A stretch of DNA of 11,066 nt, taken from contig CAYLZW010000202.1 in NCBI GenBank assembly GCA_964388085.1, forward strand, positions 1 through 11,066, read 5' to 3'. Position numbers and translations under genes: made by a program. The notes under the pieces are model-generated. The model was not told the origin of the DNA. It did not search any database and saw only the letters and a program-made list of their open reading frames with translations. Origin of the DNA: CAYLZW01 sp964388085 (GTDB lineage Bacteria > Myxococcota > UBA727 > CAYLZW01). Position 1 is the stretch's first letter; every line of letters begins with the position of its first letter. Of the stretch, positions 1 to 6,449 are shown piece by piece.

Positions 1-389
1 CCGGCCGCAAGAAGAACCTCATCGTGCTCGGCAGCGGCAAGAAGGTGCAGCCGGAAGAGATCGAGCTCGTGTTCGAGGGCCAGCCGGCGTTCGCCGAGGT
101 GTGCGTCGTCGGCGTGCAGGCGCGCGGGGCGCTCCAGGAGGGGCACGAGGAGGTGGCCTGCGCCGTGGTCCCTTCGGACGCATGGCGCGCGCGCTACAGC
201 GACGAGGCCGAGCTGCGCCAGGTGATCGAGGACGAGGTGGGCCGCGTGGCCGCGGGCATCGCCGCCTTCAAGCGACCGACCTTCGTGCTCGTCACCCTGC
301 GTCCGCTGCCCAGAACGGCGACGCGCAAGCTGAAGCGGCCCGTCGTGCACGCGCTCATCGAAGAGCACAGGAAGGGGGGAGAGCCATGA
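1..389 (+). CDS. AMP-forming acyl-CoA/acyl-ACP ligase, C-terminal part (5' end outside window)
   Basis: This is the C-terminal end of an ANL-superfamily adenylating enzyme, which activates a carboxylic acid as acyl-AMP and passes it to CoA or a carrier protein. The reading frame is already open at the left edge (first full codon at base 3). It begins inside the hinge motif, GRKKNLIVLGSGKKVQPEEIE-like, matching the family pattern GRxKDxIxxxGxKxxPxEIE that opens the mobile C-terminal domain. About 129 residues are visible. The catalytic-lysine motif near the end reads LPRTATRKLKR, where the family usually has TGKxxR, so Arg replaces the customary Gly before the Lys. The specificity-determining N-terminal domain lies outside the window, so the substrate cannot be read; a fatty or aromatic acid is possible. 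The stop overlaps the next ATG (ATGA), placing the gene in the downstream operon. Family assignment is confident; substrate is unknown. Confidence 0.88.
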   Translation, partial: GRKKNLIVLGSGKKVQPEEIELVFEGQPAFAEVCVVGVQARGALQEGHEEVACAVVPSDAWRARYSDEAELRQVIEDEVGRVAAGIAAFKRPTFVLVTLRPLPRTATRKLKRPVVHALIEEHRKGGEP

Positions 390-964
390 GCTACGCCGTC
401 GCGCTGCTCGCGTTACTGAACATCGCCTTCGTGGGCCTCTTGCCCAGGATCTTCTTTCGACAGGATGGCCGCTACAACTTGAAGTGGTTCCTCACGGCCG
501 CGCCCTTCATCGTGAACCCCATCTTCATCGGGCTCACCGCCTACGGCTCCCTCGAGCCCGTCGTCGTCGGCTTGCCCTATGAGCGCGTGCTGCGCGAGGC
601 CGCGTCCGTTCCGTTCTTCGCGGCCTCCATCGCGCTCATCGCGTTCACCATCGGCGTCCACCGCGTGCCGCTCGCGCTCTGGCACCAGGACAACGACGCG
701 CCGAAGAGCATCGTCACGCACGGCCCGTACGCGTGGGTGCGTCACCCGTTCTACACGTCGTTCTTGATCGCGCTCTTCGGCGTTGTCGTCGCGTGCCCAC
801 AGGTCGGCACCCTCGGCTGCTTCCTCTACGGTGTCGTCGTGCTCTCGCTGACCGCGCGTCGGGAGGAGCGCCGCTTGAGCGCTTCCGACTTCGGCGCCGA
901 GTACCGCGAGTACATGAAGGAGGTCGGCCGCCTGCTGCCCTTCCTCGGGAAGGCGGCGTCGTGA
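386..964 (+). CDS. Isoprenylcysteine carboxyl methyltransferase (ICMT/PEMT)-like membrane methyltransferase
   Basis: The product is a 192-residue integral membrane protein of the ICMT/phospholipid methyltransferase group, which moves a methyl group from S-adenosylmethionine to a lipid-like carboxylate, hydroxyl or amine. Four to five hydrophobic segments are visible (about residues 2-22, 30-50, 74-95 and 122-155). The C-terminal SAM-binding signature is present: HGPYAWVRHP at 112-121, then RREERRL near 158-164 and a YREYMKEVGRLLPFL-type tail. The ATG start overlaps the previous stop (ATGA) and follows a purine-rich GGGGGGAGAG stretch. Many bacterial family members are uncharacterised. In this operon it could cap a product as a methyl ester or ether, which is an inference from neighbours. 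The fold is clear; the substrate is not. Confidence 0.85.
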   Translation: MSYAVALLALLNIAFVGLLPRIFFRQDGRYNLKWFLTAAPFIVNPIFIGLTAYGSLEPVVVGLPYERVLREAASVPFFAASIALIAFTIGVHRVPLALWHQDNDAPKSIVTHGPYAWVRHPFYTSFLIALFGVVVACPQVGTLGCFLYGVVVLSLTARREERRLSASDFGAEYREYMKEVGRLLPFLGKAAS

Positions 965-1923
965 CCTCGGCGGACGTCTACCTGCACGACCTCACGTTCG
1001 CGCTCGGCCGGATCGAGAGCACGGTCGAGGTCGCCTGCGACGAGGGGCGCACGTTCTCGTCGGCCAAGCTGCTGCGCGGCGCCGGCTTCGATCGGCACTG
1101 GCGCTGTGACGACGACGAGAGCGTGCTCGGCCTCGCGCTGCGCGCCGTCGCTCCCATCCGCGGCTGCACCGAGGGAGCCGACGCCATCGTGTGGGCGACC
1201 TGCATCCCGGAGAACGCCAGCGTCGGCTCGCGACAGGAGTTTCACGAGAGCCGCGACGTCAAACCGCTCATGGACTACCCCGTGAGCCGGCTGCAGTCGG
1301 CCCTCGGGCTCTCGGGCGCCATCGCCATCGGCCTCGGGCAGCAGGCGTGTACCTCGATGCTCGGCTCTCTTCGCATCGCGCGCGGGCTCCTCGCCACCGA
1401 GCCCGACTTTCAGCGCGTGCTGTGCGTGACGTCGGACCGCTTCCCGAAGGGCGCCGTGTACGAGCAGGCCTTCAGCCTCATCTCCGACGGCGCGGCCGGC
1501 TGCGTCGTCTCGCGGCAGCCGCAGGGCTTCAAGCTGCTCGCCTGCCATCAGATCACGAACGGCGCCGCGGTGCAGGCCAGCGACGAGGAGACCGCCTCCG
1601 TCTACTTCAACTACACGCACCGCCTGGTGCAGGAGACGGTCGCGCGCGCGGGCCTCGAGCTGAAGGACGTCGACTGGGTGGTGCCGCAGAACATGAACAA
1701 GAAGGCGTGGCAGATCCTCGCGCGCCTGCTCGGCCTCTCCTTGGAGCGCGTGTACACGAGGCCGCTGCCCGAGATCGCGCACTGCATCAGCGGCGACAAC
1801 ATCATCAACCTGAAGGACCTCGACGACAGCGGCCGGATCGAGCCCGGCCAGCGGCTCCTCTGCGTCATGGCGGGGTATGGGCTCAACTGGCAGGCGGCGC
1901 TGCTCGAGAAGGTGGCGGCGTGA
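961..1923 (+). CDS. 3-oxoacyl-ACP synthase III (KAS III / FabH-like) family condensing or acyl-transfer enzyme
   Basis: The product is a 320-residue thiolase-fold protein of the KAS III family, of usual length. The active-site cysteine is Cys130, in GQQACTSMLGSLRIA. The C-terminal half carries VDWVVPQNMNKKAW (from about residue 238) and ISGDNIINL (Asn280). In FabH these positions read PHQAN and GNTS and supply the catalytic His and Asn. Here Gln243 stands where the His is expected, while Cys130 and a plausible Asn280 remain. Loss of the His suggests non-standard chemistry: acyl transfer to an amine or hydroxyl, or non-decarboxylative condensation, rather than malonyl-ACP-dependent elongation. 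The GTG start overlaps the preceding stop (GTGA), and the frame has no better start between that stop and the conserved N-terminus. It sits just before the diiron oxygenase and the first carrier protein. The family is secure; the reaction is inferred. Confidence 0.88.
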   Translation: MTSADVYLHDLTFALGRIESTVEVACDEGRTFSSAKLLRGAGFDRHWRCDDDESVLGLALRAVAPIRGCTEGADAIVWATCIPENASVGSRQEFHESRDVKPLMDYPVSRLQSALGLSGAIAIGLGQQACTSMLGSLRIARGLLATEPDFQRVLCVTSDRFPKGAVYEQAFSLISDGAAGCVVSRQPQGFKLLACHQITNGAAVQASDEETASVYFNYTHRLVQETVARAGLELKDVDWVVPQNMNKKAWQILARLLGLSLERVYTRPLPEIAHCISGDNIINLKDLDDSGRIEPGQRLLCVMAGYGLNWQAALLEKVAA

Positions 1924-2795
1924 GCGCGGCCGGGGAGAGCGAGCTGCCGGGCGTCGTCGAGCGTCTCTGCCGCGTCTCGCGCGAGCACTACAAGGATCCC
2001 TACGCCGAGCTCGAGTGGCCCGCCCACGTCGATCGCGAGCAGTGGTTCACGAGCCCCGAGCTCATCTCGCTCTACGGCACGCCCGACTGGGCCGCGCTCG
2101 ACGAGGCGCAGCAAAAGCGGCTCAGCTTCTTCGAGGCGGTGAGCTTCTACAGCCTGAACATCCACGGGGAGCGCATGCTCATGGAGGGGCTCGCGCGGCG
2201 CCTCTATCGCTCCGACACGAAGGCGTACTCGGCCTACCTGCACCACTTCCTCGACGAGGAGAACAAGCACATGGTGTGGTTTGGTCGCTTCTGTACGCAG
2301 TACGCGGACGGGCCCTACCTCGAGAAGAAGCTGTCGTTTCCGCGCGAGCACGCGCCCGGAGAAGAGGATCTGCTGTTCTTCACGAAGGTGCTCGTGTTCG
2401 AGGAGATCGTCGACGTCTACAACCGCCGTCAGGCCAAGGACGAGCGCCTCGTACCCATCGCCCGTGACATCAACCGGCTGCACCACTTCGACGAGACGCG
2501 CCACCTCGGCTTCGGTCGCCAGCTCGTCCGAGAGCTCTGGGGACGGCACGCGCGCGAGTGGCCCGACGACGTCAGGGCGCGGGTGCAGGACACCGTCGCG
2601 AGCTATGTCGCCGCCACCTGGCGCGAGTACTATTGCGTCGACGCCTATCGCGACGCCGGGCTCGTGGAGCCGTTTCAGGTGCGCGCACGTGCGCTCGAGC
2701 ACGACGTCACGCGGGAGCATCGCCGGGAGGTCAGCGCCGGGCTCTCGCGCTTCTTGAACGACACGGGCATCGTCCCGGGGGAGGTGCCGGTATGA
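1920..2795 (+). CDS. AurF-family diiron N-oxygenase
   Basis: The product is a 291-residue all-helical protein matching the AurF/CmlI diiron N-oxygenase family, whose known members oxidise aryl amines through hydroxylamine and nitroso to nitro groups. From memory of AurF, all seven expected iron ligands align: Glu84 (HGERML), Glu114 and His117 (DEENKH), Glu161 (VFEEIVD), and His188, Glu192 and His195 (HHFDETRH). The spacing of the last three is identical to AurF His223/Glu227/His230. The length is slightly below AurF. The GTG start overlaps the KAS III-like stop (GTGA) and follows a GAGAAGG ribosome-binding sequence. Because the next two genes encode a carrier protein and its amino-acid ligase, the likely substrate is the amine of a carrier-bound aminoacyl group or a product made from it. 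Carbon hydroxylation cannot be excluded. The family call is strong; substrate and product are inferred. Confidence 0.88.
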   Translation: MSAAGESELPGVVERLCRVSREHYKDPYAELEWPAHVDREQWFTSPELISLYGTPDWAALDEAQQKRLSFFEAVSFYSLNIHGERMLMEGLARRLYRSDTKAYSAYLHHFLDEENKHMVWFGRFCTQYADGPYLEKKLSFPREHAPGEEDLLFFTKVLVFEEIVDVYNRRQAKDERLVPIARDINRLHHFDETRHLGFGRQLVRELWGRHAREWPDDVRARVQDTVASYVAATWREYYCVDAYRDAGLVEPFQVRARALEHDVTREHRREVSAGLSRFLNDTGIVPGEVPV

Positions 2796-3037
2796 CGGCA
2801 GCGCTGCGGCAACGACTGCGCGCCTTCGTGCTCGAGACCAGCGACAAGGCGGGCGTCGAGGTGCGGGACGACACGCCGCTGTTCGAGGACGGGCTGCTGC
2901 GGTCCATCCACGTCATGGATCTCATCCTCCTCGTCGAAGAGCTGAGCGGCCGGAGCGTCGACGTCGAGCACTTGCGGCCGGGCGCGTTCAAGGACATCGA
3001 CACCATCGTGAGCGGGTTCTTCGGAGGGAGAGCATGA
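2792..3037 (+). CDS. Acyl/aminoacyl carrier protein (first carrier, paired with the aaRS-like ligase)
   Basis: This is an 81-residue carrier protein. The four-helix pattern is visible: an N-terminal helix (LRQRLRAFVLET), a loop with DDTPLFEDG, the attachment region GLLRSIHVMDLILLVEEL, and a C-terminal DIDTIVSGFF helix. Ser38 in LLRSIHV is the expected phosphopantetheine site. Arg37 takes the place of the usual Asp in the DSL motif. The LFEDGLL.S pattern resembles carriers that accompany class II aaRS-like amino acid:[carrier protein] ligases. The ATG overlaps the N-oxygenase stop (ATGA), and its own stop overlaps the ligase ATG. That tight pairing suggests it receives an amino acid from the next gene's product and is activated by the PPTase at 5004-5621. 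Its role as the aminoacyl carrier is inferred from context. Confidence 0.85.
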   Translation: MTAALRQRLRAFVLETSDKAGVEVRDDTPLFEDGLLRSIHVMDLILLVEELSGRSVDVEHLRPGAFKDIDTIVSGFFGGRA

Positions 3038-3906
3038 AGCCCTTCGGCGGCATGAAGGAGCATGGGCCCGGCCTCTGCTCCGTGAGCGGGCCGCTGCTGG
3101 CCCTCGACAAGCAGCTCGACGCGGTGTTCCTCTCGTGGGCCGACGCGCTCGGAGCGCCCGAGGTGCGCTTCCCCGGCTTCCTCGCCGTGAAGCACCTCGA
3201 CCGGCTGCAGTACTTCGCGTCCTTTCCGCACCTGGCCACCTTCGCGGCGCCCTTGCCGCGCGATCCGGCCGTGCTCGCGCGCTTTGCCGCCGAGCACCGC
3301 GTGGACGACGACGGCGCCATGGCGCTGCCCGTCACAGCGCCGATCACGCACGTCGTCACGCCGGCGGCCTGCTACCACGCCTACGTGGAGCTCGAGGGGC
3401 GCGAGCTCGCCGAGCGCACGCTCTTGACGACGCGCGCGACCTGCTGCCGGCATGAGGACCACTACCTGGCCCTCGAGCGGCAGTGGACGTTCTCGATGCG
3501 CGAGATCGTCTGCGTCGGCACTCCCGCGGAGGTGGCGAGCTTCCTCGAGGAGGCGGCGGGGATGCTCACGCGCTTCAGCGAGCGGCTCGGGCTACCGGCC
3601 GCATGGCAGGGCGCGACGGACCCGTTCTTCAACCCGCGGAAGAACCCGAAGTACGTGTTCCAGAAGCTCGAGCCGGTCAAGCGTGAGCTCGTGCTCGAGG
3701 GGAGCGCGTCCGGCCAGCTGGCCATCGCGTCCACGAACGATCACCGCACGTACTTCGGAGAGGCGTTCGGGCTCACCCGCGACGGCGCGGCCCTCAGCTC
3801 GGGGTGCATCGCGTTCGGCCTCGAGCGCTGGCTGTCGGCGTTCCTGCACACCTTCGGAGGCGATCCCGCCGCCTGGCCCGACGTCGGGGAGGCCGCCCGT
3901 GGCTGA
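3034..3906 (+). CDS. Amino acid:[carrier protein] ligase, class II aminoacyl-tRNA synthetase-like
   Basis: The product is a 290-residue homologue of the catalytic core of atypical seryl-tRNA synthetases, without a tRNA-binding domain. Characterised relatives in Bradyrhizobium and Agrobacterium adenylate glycine or alanine and transfer it to the phosphopantetheine arm of a small carrier protein. Visible features are TPAACYH (Cys113), a motif-2-like block RATCCRHE near residues 135-141, WTFSMREIVCVG (Glu157), and motif-3-like SSGCIAFGLERW (Cys258). Cys113, Glu157 and Cys258 occupy the positions expected for the zinc ligands that bind the amino acid's amino group in this family. The start overlaps the carrier's stop (ATGA) after a GGAGGGAG ribosome-binding sequence, so ligase and carrier are coupled. 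The amino acid is most likely small (Gly, Ala or similar), by family precedent only. It is not a tRNA synthetase. I am confident of the family. Confidence 0.9.
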   Translation: MKPFGGMKEHGPGLCSVSGPLLALDKQLDAVFLSWADALGAPEVRFPGFLAVKHLDRLQYFASFPHLATFAAPLPRDPAVLARFAAEHRVDDDGAMALPVTAPITHVVTPAACYHAYVELEGRELAERTLLTTRATCCRHEDHYLALERQWTFSMREIVCVGTPAEVASFLEEAAGMLTRFSERLGLPAAWQGATDPFFNPRKNPKYVFQKLEPVKRELVLEGSASGQLAIASTNDHRTYFGEAFGLTRDGAALSSGCIAFGLERWLSAFLHTFGGDPAAWPDVGEAARG

Positions 3907-5011
3907 GGTGTTGCTGACCGGCGCCACCGGCTACCTCGCTGAGCGGGTGCTGTCCCGGCTGCTCGAAGCCAGCGACCTTGACGTCGTCGTGCTCGTCCGC
4001 GCCCAGGATGACGGCGAGCTGCGCGCCCGCTCGGCTCCGCTCTTGCGCCGTCTGCCGGCCGGCGCCGAGGAGCGCGTTCGCTTCGCGCGCGGCGACCTCG
4101 AGCACGACGACGGCCTCGCGGGCGTGGACCCGACGGGCCTGACGCACATCGTCCACGCCGCCGCGGTGACGCGCTTCAACGTCGAGAGGGAGCTCGCCGA
4201 CAACGTCAACACGAACGGCAGCCGCCGCGTGTTCGAGCTCGCGCGCCGGGCGCCGAGGCTCGAGTCCCTGCTGCACGTGAGCACGCTGTACGCCTGCGGG
4301 CTCGCGAGCGGTGACGTCGTCGAGGAGCGGCACCTGCCGCGGCCGCGCTTCGGCAACCACTACGAGCGCTCCAAGTGGGAGAGCGAGGACCTGCTGTTCG
4401 AGAGCTACCGTGACCTGCCGTGGCGCATCGCGCGCGTGGCTACCGTCATCGCCGACGACGAGCACGGACAGGTGACGCAGCAGAACGCGTTTCACAACAC
4501 GCTGAAGCTGTTCTTCTACGGGCTGCTCTCGCTGGTGCCCGGACGCGAGCACGCGCCGCTCTATTTCGTCACGGGCGACTTCTCGGCCGACGCCGTCACC
4601 GCGCTGGCGCTGCGCGCCTACGACGAGCAGAGGCCGCGGCACGAGGTCTTTCACGTGGCGCACCGGCGTGAGGAGACGCTCACCCTCGGCGAGCTCGTCG
4701 AGCGCGCCTACCAGCGCTTCCTGAAGGAGCCGGACTTCCTCGCGCAGAACGTCTTGAAGCCGTTGTTCGCCGACGAGGAGTCCTTCGAGCTGCTCGCGGG
4801 CGAGGCCGACGCCTTCGGCGGCAGCATCGTCAGCCAGGGGATGAGCAGCGTGCGGCCGTTCGCGCCGCAGCTCTTCCTCGACAAGCGCGTCCAGAACGAG
4901 CGCCTGCGCGCGCTGCTCGGCGAGGAGTATCGCGCACCCGATCCGCGCGCGCTCTGCGACGCCACCTGCGCGTGGCTCGTGAAGACGCGCTGGGGCAAGC
5001 GCGATGCATGA
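3899..5011 (+). CDS. Thioester reductase-like extended SDR (NAD_binding_4 / male-sterility family)
   Basis: The product is a 370-residue extended short-chain dehydrogenase of the kind that reduces acyl-carrier or acyl-CoA thioesters to aldehydes or alcohols. The Rossmann motif TGATGYLA is at residues 7-14 (TGxxGxxG with the last Gly replaced by Ala). The substrate/cofactor block THIVHAAAVTRFN follows, then HVSTLYACG with Ser128/Thr129 and the catalytic pair Tyr155-Lys159 in HYERSKW. The C-terminal third (about residues 230-370) is a substrate domain without clear motifs. The GTG start lies inside the end of the ligase gene (8-base overlap) and is preceded by GGGGAGG. In context it probably releases or reduces the carrier-bound intermediate. 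An epimerase or hydroxysteroid-dehydrogenase-like role is less likely but possible. Confidence 0.83.
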   Translation: MAEVLLTGATGYLAERVLSRLLEASDLDVVVLVRAQDDGELRARSAPLLRRLPAGAEERVRFARGDLEHDDGLAGVDPTGLTHIVHAAAVTRFNVERELADNVNTNGSRRVFELARRAPRLESLLHVSTLYACGLASGDVVEERHLPRPRFGNHYERSKWESEDLLFESYRDLPWRIARVATVIADDEHGQVTQQNAFHNTLKLFFYGLLSLVPGREHAPLYFVTGDFSADAVTALALRAYDEQRPRHEVFHVAHRREETLTLGELVERAYQRFLKEPDFLAQNVLKPLFADEESFELLAGEADAFGGSIVSQGMSSVRPFAPQLFLDKRVQNERLRALLGEEYRAPDPRALCDATCAWLVKTRWGKRDA

Positions 5012-5621
5012 CGCGTCCGGGCGCGAGCTGTCCGAGGTAGAGCTGCTCGGCGTTCCCGTGGCGCTCGCGTTCGAGGACGCGCCCGCGCGCGAGCTGAGCG
5101 ACGGAGAGCGGCGAGAGCGCGAGCGGCTCCTCGGGCTGCCGCGCCTCGAGGGCTGGCTGCGCGGCCGCGCGGCCCTCAAGGCGCTGCTTCGCCGCCTCGG
5201 CCTCGCGGACGACACGTACCCGTTTCGCTTTCCACATCCGCGCGTGTCGCTCTCGCACGGCGGTCCCTGGGCGGTGGCGGCCGGCCTCCTGCGCGACGAC
5301 GATCTCGCGCGCGTCGCCGGCGTCGGTGTCGACGTGGAGCCCGACCGTCCGCTCGCGGAGGAGCACGCGCGCTTCTTCTTGAGCGAGCGAGAGCGCGCCC
5401 TCGTCACGAGCAGCGACGAGCGCCTGCGCCTTTGGACGGTGAAGGAGGCGCTGTTCAAGGCCGACCCCGAGAACGAACGGACCGTGGTGGGCAGCTACGA
5501 GACCGCCGACCCGAGCGCGCGCGAGGGCGTGGCGTTCTCGCGCAGCGGGCGCGTGTTCGACTATGCGTCCCGCCGCGTCCCCTTCGGCTGGCTCACGCTC
5601 GCGCTGTGTTGGAAGGAGTGA
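5004..5621 (+). CDS. 4'-phosphopantetheinyl transferase, Sfp type
   Basis: The product is a 205-residue Sfp/Gsp-type phosphopantetheinyl transferase, which moves the phosphopantetheine arm of CoA onto a conserved serine of carrier proteins. Three family motifs are present in order: SLSHGG (His85), GVGVDVEPDRP (Asp110 and Glu112, the magnesium ligands), and WTVKEALFK (Trp144, Lys147, Glu148). It is slightly shorter than Sfp (about 224 residues), with a short N-terminus. The ATG overlaps the reductase stop by 8 bases; an ATG at 5008 is in another frame. Its obvious clients are the two carrier proteins encoded at 2792-3037 and 6186-6446. A dedicated PPTase inside the operon suggests these carriers are poor substrates for the housekeeping AcpS, which is inference. 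Confidence 0.93.
   Translation: MHDASGRELSEVELLGVPVALAFEDAPARELSDGERRERERLLGLPRLEGWLRGRAALKALLRRLGLADDTYPFRFPHPRVSLSHGGPWAVAAGLLRDDDLARVAGVGVDVEPDRPLAEEHARFFLSERERALVTSSDERLRLWTVKEALFKADPENERTVVGSYETADPSAREGVAFSRSGRVFDYASRRVPFGWLTLALCWKE
5611..5618 (+). promoter_or_regulatory. Ribosome-binding site of the ferritin-like gene
   Basis: GGAAGGAG lies 7 bases before the ATG at 5626. It fixes that start rather than the longer in-frame alternative that would begin at 5563 inside the PPTase gene. Confidence 0.7.
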
Positions 5622-5625
5622 CGGC

Positions 5626-6189
5626 ATGTCCCTCGACGAGAACCACCTGTTCCTGCTGAGCTACTACCGCACCAGCGAGATCTCGGGCGCGCTCTTCTTC
5701 GGCCGGCTCGCGAAGATGATGCGGCCCGGCCCCGTGCAGATGGACATGACCAAGCACTTCGCCGACGAGGCCGCGCACGCGCACTATTGGACCGACGCCA
5801 TCCGTCGCCTCGGTCACGAGCCGCTCAAGCTGCGCGACAGCTACCAGGACCAGTACCACGAGGCCATCGGCCTGCCCGCGAACCTCATGGAGGTGCTCGC
5901 CATCACGCAGGTGTTCGAGAAGCGCGTCATCAACGCCTACGCGCGACACGAGCGCATCCCGGACCTCGATCCGGTCGTGAAGAGCACCATCGCGCGCATC
6001 ATGGACGACGAGAAATGGCACATCGCCTGGATCAAAGAGGCGCTGCAGCGGATGGAGCCCGAGTACGGCAAGGACGAGATCGAGCGCACCGTCCGTCGCT
6101 ACTGGGAGGCCGACAAGGCCGTGTACGAGAAGACCATGCAGGAACACGAGCAGCGCATCAGCGCGCTCCTCGGCGGGAGGGCCGAATGA
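5626..6189 (+). CDS. Ferritin-like diiron protein, putative oxygenase/oxidase
   Basis: The product is a 187-residue helical protein with the ferritin-like diiron pattern: Glu18 in SEISGALFFG, Glu48 and His51 in FADEAAHAHYW, Glu98 in VFEKRVINAY, and Glu129 and His132 in MDDEKWHIAW. This gives two E...ExxH half-sites on four helices, as in rubrerythrin, MiaE and related small diiron oxidases. It lacks a rubredoxin domain and is not a storage ferritin by context. The ATG at 5626 is set by a good ribosome-binding site and leaves only a 4-base gap after the PPTase. It is a second diiron enzyme, unrelated in sequence to the AurF-like protein of the same operon, so two separate oxidation steps are plausible: hydroxylation, desaturation or N-oxidation. 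The fold is clear; the reaction is unknown. Confidence 0.82.
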   Translation: MSLDENHLFLLSYYRTSEISGALFFGRLAKMMRPGPVQMDMTKHFADEAAHAHYWTDAIRRLGHEPLKLRDSYQDQYHEAIGLPANLMEVLAITQVFEKRVINAYARHERIPDLDPVVKSTIARIMDDEKWHIAWIKEALQRMEPEYGKDEIERTVRRYWEADKAVYEKTMQEHEQRISALLGGRAE

Positions 6190-6446
6190 GCACGAGCGGA
6201 GCGAAGGAGACGGGCACGAGCGCCGAGCGGGTGAAGGCGCGCATCGCCGAGGTGCTGCACATCCCGACGGAGCGCGTCACCGACGAGGTCGCGCTGAAGG
6301 ACCTGGTGTCCGAGTCGTTCGTCCTCGTGGAGATGGCCATCGAGCTGCAGGAGGACTTCGGCGTGCGCTTCTCGCAAGAGGACCTCAAGCTCGTGCGCAC
6401 CGTCCGCGATCTGGTCGCGCTCGTCGACAGCCGTAGGAGGCGCTGA
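6186..6446 (+). CDS. Acyl carrier protein (second carrier)
   Basis: This is an 86-residue acyl carrier protein. The N-terminal helix (AERVKARIAEVLHIP) is followed by VTDEVALKDLVSESFVLVEMAIELQEDFGVRF, which matches the ACP consensus around the phosphopantetheine serine, and then by a final TVRDLVALVD helix. Ser44 in SESFVLVE is the expected attachment site; Glu43 replaces the Asp, and Phe45 the Leu, of the DSL motif. It is closer to ordinary fatty-acid ACPs (acidic helix II, LQEDFG) than the first carrier. It therefore more likely holds the acyl group activated by the AMP ligase at the left edge, or a growing chain for the KAS III-like enzyme. The ATG overlaps the ferritin-like stop (ATGA). 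Carrier identity is strong; cargo is inferred. Confidence 0.87.
   Translation: MSTSGAKETGTSAERVKARIAEVLHIPTERVTDEVALKDLVSESFVLVEMAIELQEDFGVRFSQEDLKLVRTVRDLVALVDSRRRR
6434..6440 (+). promoter_or_regulatory. Ribosome-binding site of the MMPL exporter gene
   Basis: TAGGAGG, a near-ideal anti-SD complement, lies within the last codons of the carrier gene, 9 bases before the GTG at 6450 and 12 before the ATG at 6453. It favours the GTG slightly; the two starts differ by one residue. Confidence 0.65.
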
Positions 6447-6449
6447 GCC

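Noticed and set aside
1611..2720. 369-codon minus-strand open frame
   Set aside because: It is antisense to the AurF-like gene, whose seven metal ligands establish the true frame.
3034..3906. Reading the aaRS-like gene as a true seryl-tRNA synthetase
   Set aside because: There is no tRNA-binding coiled-coil domain, the length is only 290 residues, and a carrier-protein gene is coupled to it; these fit the amino acid:[carrier protein] ligase family.
3794..5458. 554-codon open frame on the minus strand
   Set aside because: It is antisense to the reductase and PPTase genes, which have clear motifs, and its translation is Arg/Ser/Glu-rich with no recognisable domain.
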